From the NCBI RefSeq assembly GCF_040869045.1, contig NC_090319.1, forward strand, positions 303,788,998 through 303,852,997: 64,000 nucleotides of DNA, read 5' to 3'. Each line of letters opens with the position of its first letter. The first letter of the stretch is position 1. Of this stretch, positions 37,232 through 47,414 are shown piece after piece. The notes beneath the pieces are model-generated. The model was not told the DNA's origin. It was given only the letters and a program-made list of their open reading frames with translations, and searched no databases. The stretch comes from Eurosta solidaginis (taxonomy: Eukaryota > Arthropoda > Insecta > Diptera > Tephritidae). Both the position numbers and the translations under genes were made by a program.

Positions 37232-37350
37232 TTGTTTTTAATAGTACGCGAACTTTACAAAAAATTGCGATAATTTATTAATTTAATATTACGCGAACTT
37301 TACAAAAATTTGCGATAATTTATTAATTTAATATTACGCGAACTTTACAA
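37232..37350 (-). repeat. 45-bp tandem repeats in the BEL/Pao leader
   Basis: The word ACGCGAACTTTACAAA recurs at 37246, 37291 and 37336, giving a 45-bp period and about 2.6 units. They lie between the primer-binding site and the Gag start, so they are untranslated. Confidence 0.9.
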
Positions 37351-37351
37351 A

Positions 37352-37369
37352 GGTCCTGCTCGGGCGCCA
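37352..37369 (-). other. Candidate primer-binding site of the BEL/Pao element
   Basis: Reads TGGCGCCCGAGCAGGACC on the minus strand, five to six bases inside the 5' LTR. The TGGCGCCC start is typical of sites complementary to a tRNA 3' end. Which tRNA is not established here. Confidence 0.7.
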
Positions 37370-37374
37370 AAAAA

Positions 37375-37799
37375 TGTTTTACACAAAACTTTTATTAGTT
37401 GATTTTTTAAGCAGGCATCTGCCGATTTATTCATATACAAAACAACTGCCCTATTTTTATGTTTCACTTGCTTATTTATAACTCTTGCTCCAAAAGGAAG
37501 TTACCGTAATATCAGGTGATGTGATCCCAAAATATAATACAAAATATAACCGTTTGAAAAATAGGTATATATGTAAATAGCAATGTCTATAATAAACGTA
37601 GGTATGAGCAGATGATGTGCATATATCTATTCATGTACAAATTTCAAAGTAGAATGCAAGAGAACCAATAAGTAAAAATTATGTATATAGGTATATGCTG
37701 ACACATTTTTTACAGTGGTGGCTATTACTATTAATACAGAATGAATTTGAAAATTATTTTAATGATGAAACCATTAGTACGTCAGGCCATGCTGGAACA
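37375..37799 (-). repeat. 5' LTR of the BEL/Pao element
   Basis: 425 bp, TG...CA ends, about 99% identical to the LTR at 31447-31871 by eye. In element orientation it should hold the promoter and polyadenylation signals. No convincing TATA box could be singled out. Confidence 0.95.
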
Positions 37800-37804
37800 A
37801 TGGG

Positions 37805-38170
37805 TATCAAACGAAAGGTGTTAATAAGTATTTTAAAAGGGAATGGGCCCTAGTTCTATGGGTGAACGCCTTTTCGGGATATCGCCATAAACGTGGACCA
37901 GGGATGACTCTAGAATGCTTTTGTACAATATGGGTATCAAACGAAAGGTGTTAATAAGTATTTTAAAAGGGAGTGGGCCTTAGTTCTGTGGGTGGACGCC
38001 TTTTCTAGATATCGCCATAAAGGTGGACCAGGGGTGACTCTATAATTGTGTCTGTTCGATATGAGTATCAAATTAAAGGTATTAATGAGGGTTTTAAAAG
38101 GGAGTGTTGGTAGTTGGATATGTGAAGGCGTTTTCGAGATATCGACCAAAATGTGGACCAGGGTGACGAA
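37805..38170 (+). repeat. Continuation of the 130-bp array after the BEL/Pao insertion
   Basis: About 2.8 further units, the last ones more diverged, ending where unique element-E sequence resumes (GACGAAGAACATCATCTG). The array was continuous before the retrotransposon landed in it. Confidence 0.9.
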
Positions 38171-39497
38171 GAACATCATCTGTCGCGTACCACTAATTTA
38201 TTTATGTATGTAATACCACGAACAATTATCCTTCCAAGATTCCAAGGGCTTTTGATTTCACCCTGCAAAACTTTTTCATTTTCTTCTACTTAATATGGTA
38301 GGTGTCACACCCATTTTACAAAGTCTTTTTCTAGGTTTATATTTTGCCTCAATAAACTAATCCAATTACCATGTTTCATCCCTTTTTTCGTATTTGGTAT
38401 ATTATTATGGCATTTTTTTCATTTTTTCGTAATTTTCGATATCGAAAAAGTGGGCGTGGTGATAGTCGGATTTCGGCTATTTTTTACGCCAATATAAAGT
38501 GAGTTCAGATAAGTACGTGAACTGAGTTTAGTAAAGATATATCAATTTTTGCTCAAGATATCGTGTTAACGCCCTAGCGGAAGGACAGACGGTCGACTGT
38601 GTATAAAAACTGGGCGTGGCTTCAACCGATTTCGCCCTTCTTCACAGAAAACAGTTATCGTCCTAGAATCTAAGCCTCTACCAAATTTCACAAAGATTGG
38701 TAAATTTTTGTTCGAGTTATGGCATTAAAAGTATCCTAAACAAATTAAATAAATAAGGGCGGAGCCACGCCCATTTTGGAAATTTCTTTTATTTTTGTAT
38801 TTTGTTGCACCATGCCATTACTGGAGTTGAATGTTGACATAATTTCCTTATATACTGTAAAGATATTAACTTTTCTTTTAAAATTTGACTTTAAAAAAAA
38901 TTTTTTTTTAAAGTGAACGTGGTCGTTCTCCGATTTTGCGAATTTTTATTAAGCATACATATAGTAATAAGAGTAACGTTTCTGCCAAATTTCATCATTA
39001 TATCTTTAACGAATGCCAAATTACAGCTTGCAAAACTTCTAAATTACCTTCTTTTAAAAGTGGGCGGTGCCAAGCCCATTGTCCAAAATTTTACTAGTTT
39101 TCTATTCTGCGTCATAAGTTCAACTCACCTACCAAGTTCCATCGCTTTATCCGTATTTGGTAATGAATTATCGCACTTTTTCGATTTTTCGAAATTTTCG
39201 ATATCGAAAAAGTGGGCGTGGTTATAGTCCGATAGCGTTCATTTTAAATAGCGATCTGATATGAGTGCCCAGGAACCTACGTACCAAATTTCATCAATAT
39301 ACCTCAAAATTTACTCAAGTTATCGTGTTAACGTACGGACGGATGGAAGGACGGACATGGCTCAATCGAATTTTTTTTTCGATACTGATGATTTTGATAT
39401 ATGGAAGTCTATATCTATCTCGATTCCTTTATACCTGTACAACCAAACGTTATCCAATCAAAGTTATAATACCCTGTGTACTAGTACAGCTCGGTAT

Positions 39498-40140
39498 AAA
39501 GAACTCTTCATTTTGGTTATGCTACACTGGTTGGTCCTTAAGGACACTCCATAGATTGAATTCGACTACAGAACTTATTTTCAATTTCTCCTACCAAACT
39601 GAAAAGCCATCTCAAGTACCAGGACCAGTGTTTTAAAAACAAAACTCACTGCTCTTTTTATCTCTGTGGTAGCTGATACTAAAATGTTAAAAGCAGTGTG
39701 CTCATGCCGCATACCGCAGACAGTTCTACTTCCATAACTTTAGAGCTGCGCGTACCCCGCGCTAGCAATACACCTCAACAGTAGCGCCGTCGAAGTATTT
39801 CAAGGCTTCTTTGTTTTTAATGTAAGACAAACATTACACAATTTTCACACGGCGATGTTTACAAAGACATGTTCGCACTAGTGCATATGAGGTCCCTGCT
39901 GCACGCTTTGTAATTGGTTTCTTAGTAGGCATTTGGTTAAGTGGTTTGGCACACTAGTTCTACAGCAGGATTTTATAGAATAACATAATGTTGTCTAGGA
40001 TGTTTTTTCAGCTTTCTTTATGATAGTTATTAATAATCGACCTATCCAGTCAATGTTTTTAGTACACATTCGTTTTTGTATGTATATCTGTCAAACAATT
40101 ACTTCGTAGTCAGAAAAGGTTTCATAACTGCTGGAAATAC
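39498..40140. other. No gene seen
   Basis: No supported coding sequence or repeat structure between element E and the next LINE scrap. Confidence 0.5.
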
Positions 40141-40235
40141 CTAAAGGGAGAGGGAAAGAGATAAGTACCACGTATACAAAAGCTTTATTTCACATGCACA
40201 CAGTACCGTGGAGGCCTTCTTCACTCTTACTCCTA
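40141..40235 (-). mobile_element. Small LINE RT fragment
   Basis: The minus-strand frame VRVKKASTVLCACEIK followed by LYTWYLSLSLSL corresponds to the KEASTALYACKRR/LGLIALSFS block of the LINE at 1871-5800. About 30 residues remain. The adjoining sequence to 40500 does not align. Confidence 0.55.
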
Positions 40236-40530
40236 TATATTTTTTACTACGTTCGTCCTGAAGGGCGGCTACCCCCAGCTTGGCGCTAGTAAAGTTCTGC
40301 ATACAACTAGATTCAGCTTCTTCAACTCCATGTGCCCAGGCATGAAGTTCCATGATTTTGTGGCGTCGTGTTGACCCTATTGCAAAGTAACCTTCCTGGG
40401 ATATATTTCAATCAGGTTTAGACTATTCATAGTCACCCTTTCAAACAATATATAAAGCATTGGTAATATCTAGGATGACCCATAACCCTTACTCTCTTTG
40501 CTAACGATTTCAGTGCGCTTTTCAGTGGTC

Positions 40531-41035
40531 TATTTTTTTTTTTTTTTTGTTAAACTTCTTCTTCTCAGCGCTAATAAGTCGATAAGCATTGCTTCAGTAA
40601 TCACTTGTATGGTTGGTCCTGATGCAGTGAAATAATTGAAGGTTACTCTCAAAGCTGTTTCTCTAAGAGTTATGATCACCAGCTTCTTATTTTGACTTTC
40701 TGTTGTTCCTACGATGTTTGACATCAACCTGTTTAGCAATGATACCAATTTTTATGCCATGTCAGTCTCATGTTGAATTTGTGCCCAGCATGTTAATTGG
40801 GAAGCCTAACCTCACTTCTAAATAGTTGATTACCTGTAGACGAAGATTTCAAAGCTAACATTTAGTGGTATAGTCCTGTTTGTTAACTCGATTTTTTCTG
40901 CTGCCAATTAAAGTCAACGCTAGTCTAGCCACTCCTATAGGCATATCATGACCTCATTTATCTGCAATTATTCGGTGTTTTGGGATGTAATGACACCAGC
41001 AATCTAGTCTGCATATCTGCGCATGCGACTAAGAA
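40531..41035 (-). pseudogene. Truncated LINE reverse transcriptase with poly(A) end
   Basis: The minus strand starts at the RT core with YAD followed by TAG in place of the second Asp (40995-41015), then a decayed LAAEKIEL block. From 40748 an open stretch follows, with LLNRLMSNIVGT, ALRVTFNYFTASGPTIQVITE and MLIDLLALRRR, typical of the post-palm region of a LINE RT. It ends in a run of A residues (T-run 40532-40548 on the plus strand). The segment normally carrying a YGAE.W motif is missing. It is a different family from the 1871-5800 LINE. Confidence 0.68.
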
Positions 41036-42882
41036 TGAATTATCGGATAATTCAATGTTGAAATAATTATCGTAGCTGACGTTCCACAAGTCAAGAACAA
41101 GAATTGATCCATCTGCTGCTCCGCATGTGACCTTTGTGGTATACTTACCCTCTAAGGTTTGATATATAAGAATGCGACAACTCTAAGGTGACCAGCATGT
41201 CTACCAATATCGCGCTGCTGAAAACGTTTCTTACGATCAAGGTTGCATGCAGAGAGCTGGCTTGTATTTGGCATTACCTCGCTCTCCTAAACTTTGCTTC
41301 TGAAGACATCTTCGATTGCGCCTAAAGTGTATTTTTGGCCCCGAAGACATATTATACGTCATCGGCGATACATGGCTAATTGCAATTTTTTTTTCTATTT
41401 CGTTTCTGAAATATTCCAGACTAACATTACTGATACATGCATATCTACGGTCTGAGTTTTTTTTAACTATATATATACTATGAAATCAGTTATGTTGCTT
41501 TTAAGCATTAGCGCTAAATCTGACACGGCGCCTTTGACTGCTGCTGAGTGCCCATTTTATCTATATGAAAAAAAAAAAACGCGCTTGTGGCTTTACAATT
41601 TGCAAGCTATAATTCGTCATCCCTCACGGATTCAAAAGGCATCGCCTTACTCCCTCTATTGTGAGCACTCAAATGCTAATGAGTTCAGTTCAGGAGATCA
41701 TAAAAAATCACTATCTTGCGCGCTTGTTCCCAATCACGTTCAAATCAGTTCTGTATTTATTTACATTTTTTTGTGATAGCCAATGCGGATTTGAAATGTT
41801 TATTACTTTTCGATTCACACAGATATGTACCTATATATTTTGGTGTATCTACAAAAACTTTTGGTCAGCGGAAGATTTTTTTATTTAATAGCCCTTGGGA
41901 AATTCATTGCAAGCAAACGGAATTGGATACTTCTTTTCTTCATATGTATACTCGTAAGTTTGATCAGCCTTATCTTTATTTTTCTAAAAAAATTCTTGTT
42001 AATTAAAGTTTGACTTAAATTTGGTACTTATTAACATAGCGAAAGCTGATTAGAATATCACCATATCTCGTCTGTCGGTTGGAAAACGTAGGAAAAAGCT
42101 AACAGATGTATTTACATTTCCGCCGAAGCTTTCTTATGCTATCGGTTTAGCTGAAGCCAACAACAATAGTAATCGATTTAGAATATCCAAAGTTTTCAAA
42201 TATAACAAAAAATTAATATAAACAAAAAAATCCTAACATATTGTGGCGATTATTAGCATCACTATCCTGTTAGTAAATAATCGCAACAACAAAACACAGC
42301 CAGCGGCAATACTTATGTACAAGGCAAGGAAGAGATATCACACACACACACACATAGTCATCAGCCGAATTAAGTAGTTACTCACATATACACACGCATA
42401 TGGCTATAAGAAAATCATGAACTACCCTGCAAAAAATGCGGTTAGTCTAGGATGAAGCCGGGATGAGTCGCAAAGGAGTATGCGACCAATGCCAGCTTTC
42501 ATCTCTTTGTATGAGTTGAACTGTTCCCTTTTGTTTGAGCATGTCCTATGATGAGACTAATTGTACCCATTTATACCCGAAAGGGATCGATAGGACCAAT
42601 CCCCTTTGTACCCATATGGAAACATATGAAGACTAGTACCTTTTCGGTTCAATAAGGACTCAAATAGGGGCCAGTCGCATTTTTAACCACAATGGTGGTA
42701 GAATAAAACTTCTATAGGTGGTGGACGGATCGAGATATTTAGAAATCTCGTCCGAATTTGGAAAATTTTGAGGTTGAGTTTTGTGCGCTTCACTTTTATA
42801 TTTTTACCTCTCACAAATAATTTTACAATTTCTATGTAAAAATTTTAAAATCAAAATTCGGCAAGAAAATGTCTTTGTATAA
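41036..42882. other. No gene seen
   Basis: Overlapping short frames at 41480-42013 have no motif and are AT-driven. A short (CA)n tract lies near 42342-42353. Minor LINE relics may extend into 41036-41350, but I cannot align them. Confidence 0.45.
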
Positions 42883-43283
42883 GGAAACATTTTTCGCTGA
42901 TTTTTGTCCATTTATATAAAGGAAGTACTTAAATTTTTTTGAAGTATAATTGCAATACTCCCAAAGTAGTCCAAATAAAGACAATTTTGCAACACTGGAA
43001 ACATTTTTCGCTGATTTTTGTCCATTTATATAAAGGAAGTGCTTACATTTTTTTGAAGTATAATTGCAATACTCCCAAAGTAGTCCAAATAAAGACAATT
43101 TTGCAAATCTGAATATTGAAGTGATTTATTCAACAGTTTTAACACGCTATAAGTTGTGCAGTGAATTATAATTGTGAAGCACTCCCAAAGTAATTTAAAT
43201 AAATACCAGTTAGCAATGCTGAATATTGGAGTTATTTATTCGACCATTCAGCGACTCGAACGTTAGCAGAAGGTGTATAAATA
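42883..43283 (+). repeat. LTR-like fragment with a 114-bp internal duplication
   Basis: The distal part (AATATTGGAGTTATTTATTCGAC..TTCGAACGTTAGCAGAAGGTGTA in pieces) is the reverse complement of the block at about 58180-58270. A segment beginning GGAAACATTTTTCGCTG is present twice, at 42883 and 42997, including CCAAAGTAGTCCAAATAAAG in both. A third, more diverged repeat of the CCCAAAGTA word follows near 43185. Confidence 0.65.
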
Positions 43284-43739
43284 ATAGGAATTCCCTAAAT
43301 TGGTTTACAATATTTTTGACACTTGTAAAAGTTTTTGATAAGACAGAATGGAAATGTTATTTATTCAGAAGGAGGCCCCGCCGCTAATATGTTTACTTTG
43401 ATTAACATAGATCTTCTCGAAAGCAGATGATTTCCGATGGTTTTTTTTTTTTTTTTGTTCAAATATTGGGATAGTACCTTACCAATCCAGAGTCGAGTAA
43501 AGGTTTCACTTGTTTACTTGAATAAAATATACTACGTGATTGTTTGAGGTTATGCACTTTGACCTATAGGTCTATCATGTCCTGCTCACAGTACATTACT
43601 TAAGCCGAGCAACACCTGGAAAATTGATTACTTTACCCGATCGCATGAATGCATGTGTTTAACTTCAAGCTTTACTTAGGCTTATACTGTCAGTCGCAAT
43701 TGCACCGCATTGTCACAGAACCGACAGATGCTTCTGAAA

Positions 43740-44010
43740 CAGTTTTTTATAAATGAATCAGGCCAGATGGCTCCTGCAGTTCTTGCCTTCCTGGCTGGGT
43801 TGTCTGCCTGCTCATTTCCCTACGTCCCTCTGTGAGCTGGAACCCAGGCCAGCCTGACTGTGTTACTGGTTGCTAAACGATTCCCTTTTCTCCACTCAGT
43901 CAAGAACTAGTAATGATTTTATCACAGTCGAGGATATTGTCTTCATAGCCGCCTGATTACCGCTAAGTGTCAAGATGCTCTAATTTGAGTATCAAGGTTG
44001 CAGATTTATA
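43740..44010 (-). pseudogene. LINE RNase H fragment
   Basis: Minus-strand translation gives TEWRKGN, then VRLAWVPAHRGT, a TAG stop, GNEQADNPARKA. This is the last RNase H block with its catalytic Asp in the NEQAD motif, as in LINE RNase H domains (WVPGHxGxxGNExAD). Upstream and downstream sequence is too decayed to follow. A plus-strand stretch at 44200-44300 (PRKLVGLLGL) may be another LINE scrap. Confidence 0.65.
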
Positions 44011-44811
44011 TCCGCACACAGACTTTTGGTCTTTACTTTCGCCTAAAATATAGTCGTCCGTCGAACTCGTAAGGATATTATTGTCCTAGAACCTTGATCC
44101 TAAATAGGATAGGTTAATTTTATTCTTTTTGAAGCAGTGCTTCACTCTATCCAATAGCTGCGATCACTCCCAAATTTTCATTAATACAATTTATGGGAGT
44201 CCTAGGAAACTGGTGGGGTTATTAGGATTGGACCAGAGAGATATGGGTGTTAGAGTCATTGGGTCTACATTACAATTGAAAAAATGGCTAGAGTTATGTG
44301 GGATATTGGATGCAGGACATACATTGTGTTTGCAGGGGTTGATTCTGGATAGGTAAGAGTGAGCCTATGACAGTATTGAGTTGGAGAATATTTCAGTGTG
44401 ACGCACCTGTTTCTGGGAAGTCTGCTCCCCTCTTTTGAGACTTTCGGGTATTGGACTCTAAACACGGGGTTTGTTAGGCATTTATAAGAATTAAACTTTG
44501 CCAATTTTATCAGGATGAGACTGATGGCTTGTTAATGTTTTTTTTTTTTTTTTTTTTTTGTTCAAACGGATGTATTCTTGTGTGCCAAATTTCTTCATAC
44601 TAGTGCTTTCGAAGCGACGGGATCTCACCAATCTGTTATCGGTAAAGACGTCCAGGCTTCTGAATATTTAATAGAAACTATTTTTACAGAATTTTGCAGG
44701 CGCGGATACTCCTCATATATAAGAGTATTATAAGGAGCATTTTCGCCTGACTGGGTGGATGATCTACTGGGAACATAAGGAGACATTTCGTGTCAGTTCT
44801 GAAAGTAGTGG

Positions 44812-45173
44812 TTTGACAGGCTTGCAGCAACTTGCAGTGTGTTTCTCCGCCTACCGCACCGAAGATCCTAGGTTCACGGCCCGGGCAAGGTAACATCAAA
44901 ATTCTATCAACAAGTTTTTTCAATTAGAAAAAAATTTTTTCTAAGCGGGGTCGCCCCCCGGCAGTGTTTGGCAAGCACTCCGAGTATATTTCTGTTATGA
45001 AACGCGACTCAGGGAAAACTCATCTGCCTTGCAGATACCGTTCGGAGTCGCCATAGGCAGATAGGCCCCGTCCAGCCTTTTGTGGAAAAACTAAAAGGAC
45101 CACGACGCAAATTGGAATAGAAGCTCGGCCTAAAATCTCTTCAGAGGTTATCACGCCTTACATTTATTTTATA
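44812..45173 (+). mobile_element. tRNA-derived SINE, copy 1
   Basis: The head contains TCCGCCTACCGCACCGAAGATCC and a B-box-like GGTTCACGGCC (44871-44881). The body shares TTTTTCAATTAGAA, TCTAAGCGGGGTCG, CGGCAGTGTTTGGCAAGC, CTGCCTTGCAGAT and GAAGCTCGGCC with the copies at 52788 and 59463. The tail ends CGCCTTACATTTATTTTA. Confidence 0.75.
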
Positions 45174-45249
45174 ATCGTATCGGATACGTTTAGCACACAA
45201 GAGGTAGGCCAATCGCTTTATTGGTTGCAATGGGGGTTTTTTATTTTTG

Positions 45250-45665
45250 CATCAAGGGCTGCAAGCAAGGATCTTGAGCGGTAGGTATGCCTTTCGTAAA
45301 AGGCGACTTAAATAACTAATTGACTCAAGGGGTTGTGTAGCGCAGCCTTTTGAAGGGGCTGCCAGCGCAATATATAACTTCTCCAATCCAATTGTTAGCC
45401 TCACCTACCCGTTGCGAATCCTGTTACTTTAACAGCCGAGGCTCTGGCCACCCCAATTTCCTCATGTAGCTAGGTGGTGCGAAGGTGGTATGGCCTAGAA
45501 GGTTTCATGTGGTCATACCAAATCGTCCCCGAGATGGTTGAGCTAGTACCTTAATGGTGCTTGTTACAGAAACCTACCGGAACTGCATCCGGCAAAGAAC
45601 GATCAACATAGATAGCACTCTCCAAAGCCTTCGGTGAGTGTCCTTATCGCTACAACAACAACAAT
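45250..45665 (-). repeat. Interspersed repeat R, copy 2
   Basis: Inverted relative to copies 1 and 3. It starts on the minus strand at a TTGTTGTTGTAGCGATAAGGACACTC-like border (CAACAACAACAAT on the plus strand at 45652-45664) and ends after the CAACCCCTTGAGTCA and GTCGCCTTTTACG words. It contains no open frame or inverted ends. Confidence 0.65.
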
Positions 45666-46984
45666 AAGGATATTTTTCGGCTCTGGAATTTATATGTAAT
45701 TAAGACTTCATGTTCGCCAAAATGCAGATAATTTTCGAGCGTACCCGAAGTCAGTACCCTGTATTTTTGTGTGACAGACTGTTGGTAGCGCACAGCCAAT
45801 GACCTGGTTACTAACACTGCCAATGTTTTTCCATCCACGTTTCGAATTGTCTTGCTGCTCTGACGTTAGTGTGACGTTTCAAGTTTTAAGTTCGATGAAG
45901 ATTTACTTTAAAGTTTATCGCAAGATTATCCTCCATCGTATGCATATTCTAAAGGTCTCTAAATATATCGATCCCTGTCCCGTCTAGAATGTTTTTTATC
46001 TTAAATACTGAATTTTAATTTAGCCCTAAGCTAGTCCGTAGGACGTTTGTAAAATGAACTATGAATGAGAGAAATGCGTCAGCATTTGTCATTCGTACAA
46101 CAAAAAATTTTCTGATGATTGCCCAATTATTCCACACTAGTACTTGGTTGTCAAAGTGATTCCCCTTAGGATATCTGGAGTTGCTCGTACTACATCCGTT
46201 AATGCACATTTCTGCATAAACGAGATTCTTACAATTTCGACAATAAAACTCATAATAATCATTTAAATATGCCAAATCGATTGGAAATCAGCTCGCTGTG
46301 TTGAACGTGAATCACAAGGCAAATATTAAAAGATTCCTACACTTAGGTCATGTTAATAAATTGAACCAGACAGGCGCCATATAAAAGAAAGGTCAATGCA
46401 GCAAAATTTGATGTTAAGTATTTGAGACTTTCACAAGTGTATCTATGTGTGTGTTAATGTTTTAATGGTATGCTGGTGAAGCTTTGGTTGAGGAAAATTT
46501 AGCAAGTCGTTAAAATATATTCCGCACATTATGTATATACATATATATCTGGACACGTATTATAATAAAGAATTTTTGTTGCTTTTTAAATTTGTTCGTG
46601 CACAAAAGGTTTATCAAAAGTTACAGTACAATACCCAAGTCAAAATAAAATTATCCTCTCGTAGGTACTTATCTCATTTTCCACAATTTTTCTTTAAGCT
46701 TCGGATTATCTTTTCAAGCAATTATTAATTTTTTAGATTGAAACTGAAGGTAACCTTAATAGAGAGAGAGAGATTGATAGCGGTATATATATAATCGAAT
46801 TTGAATGAAGCATTATTATCTTATTCTTTTAAGTGTATACGTCAAAGACAAGTCAGTTGATATCCAGTCCTATATGTTATTGTGGACATTGCCGGGCCTT
46901 CCAACAGCCTGGACTCTCTCAATTCGATTTAAGTACCTCAAGCCTTAACAAATTGGATTCTCTTCATGTTAGGCTGCAGAATGA
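45666..46984. other. No gene seen
   Basis: Only short frames without motifs. A minus-strand frame at 46015-46275 contains several cysteines but no recognisable finger spacing. Confidence 0.45.
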
Positions 46985-47350
46985 TCACGTTGTTGCTATT
47001 GTTGTTGTAGCGATAAGGACACTCCCCGAAGGCCCTTTTCCGGATGCAGATCCGGTACGTTCCGGTAACTAGCACCATAAAGTTACTAGCCCGACCATCT
47101 GGCGACCGATTTGGTATGACCACATGAAACCTTCTACGCCATGCCGCCCTCCCACCCCCTAGATCCACCAGAAGTTCGGGGTCGGCAGAACCTCAGCTGT
47201 TAATGACACAGGATTCGCCACCGGTAGGTGAGGTTGACTGAGGCTGGAGAAGCTATATATTTCGCTGGCAACCACTTGATAGGGTTGCGCTGCACAACCC
47301 CTTGAATCAGTTAGGTAATTTAGTCGCCTCCTAACCCGCTTAGAGTTTAT
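46985..47350 (+). repeat. Interspersed repeat R, copy 3
   Basis: Best preserved copy: TTGTTGTTGTAGCGATAAGG, CACTCCCCGAAGGC, GGTACGTTCCGGTAAC, TACTAGCCCGACC, TATGACCACATGAAACC, GAGGTTGACTGAGGC, CACAACCCCTTGAATCAG, TTTAGTCGCCTCC. The class is unknown. Confidence 0.65.
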
Positions 47351-47414
47351 GGGAGGCCACAAAATACTTAAACAGAGAAACAACACATACTGTGGACGCT
47401 GCTCATCAAGGGAT

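Larger units (their letters stand above)
31447..37799 (-). mobile_element. BEL/Pao LTR retrotransposon, nearly intact
   Basis: It is a 6,353-bp element on the minus strand with two 425-bp LTRs, a primer-binding site candidate, a leader with tandem repeats, and one long Gag-Pol frame. It is flanked by a 5-bp direct duplication ATGGG (31442-31446 and 37800-37804), the size expected for this group. The LTRs differ at four positions by my reading, so the insertion is recent. Its domestic state is inactive in this copy because of one in-frame stop. It interrupts the 130-bp array of element E. Confidence 0.95.
26936..39497 (-). mobile_element. DINE-1-like element E with massively expanded internal repeats and a nested BEL/Pao
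   Basis: The plus-strand left border is AACAAGTAAGGAAGGCTAAG with a perfect GTTCGG/CCGAAC hairpin. The right border is a hairpin at 39469-39497, with outer stem ATACC/GGTAT and inner stem GTAC/GTAC. Both flanks of the array (for example TTACATACTCAGTTGAG on the left, and ACGAACAATTATCC and GGACGGACATGG on the right) are the reverse complement of element C. The difference is the central repeat, about 36 units here and two in C. Without the BEL/Pao insertion the element is about 6.2 kb. Without the array it is about 1.4 kb, the same as C without its two units. Non-coding. Confidence 0.85.

Noticed and set aside
27065..38170. CRISPR array considered for the regular repeats
   Set aside because: The whole 130-bp unit repeats, with no unique spacers, and the genome is eukaryotic.
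41480..42013. Cluster of overlapping frames of 62-98 codons
   Set aside because: Composition-driven (Phe/Ile/Leu/Lys-rich), in several frames at once, no motif.
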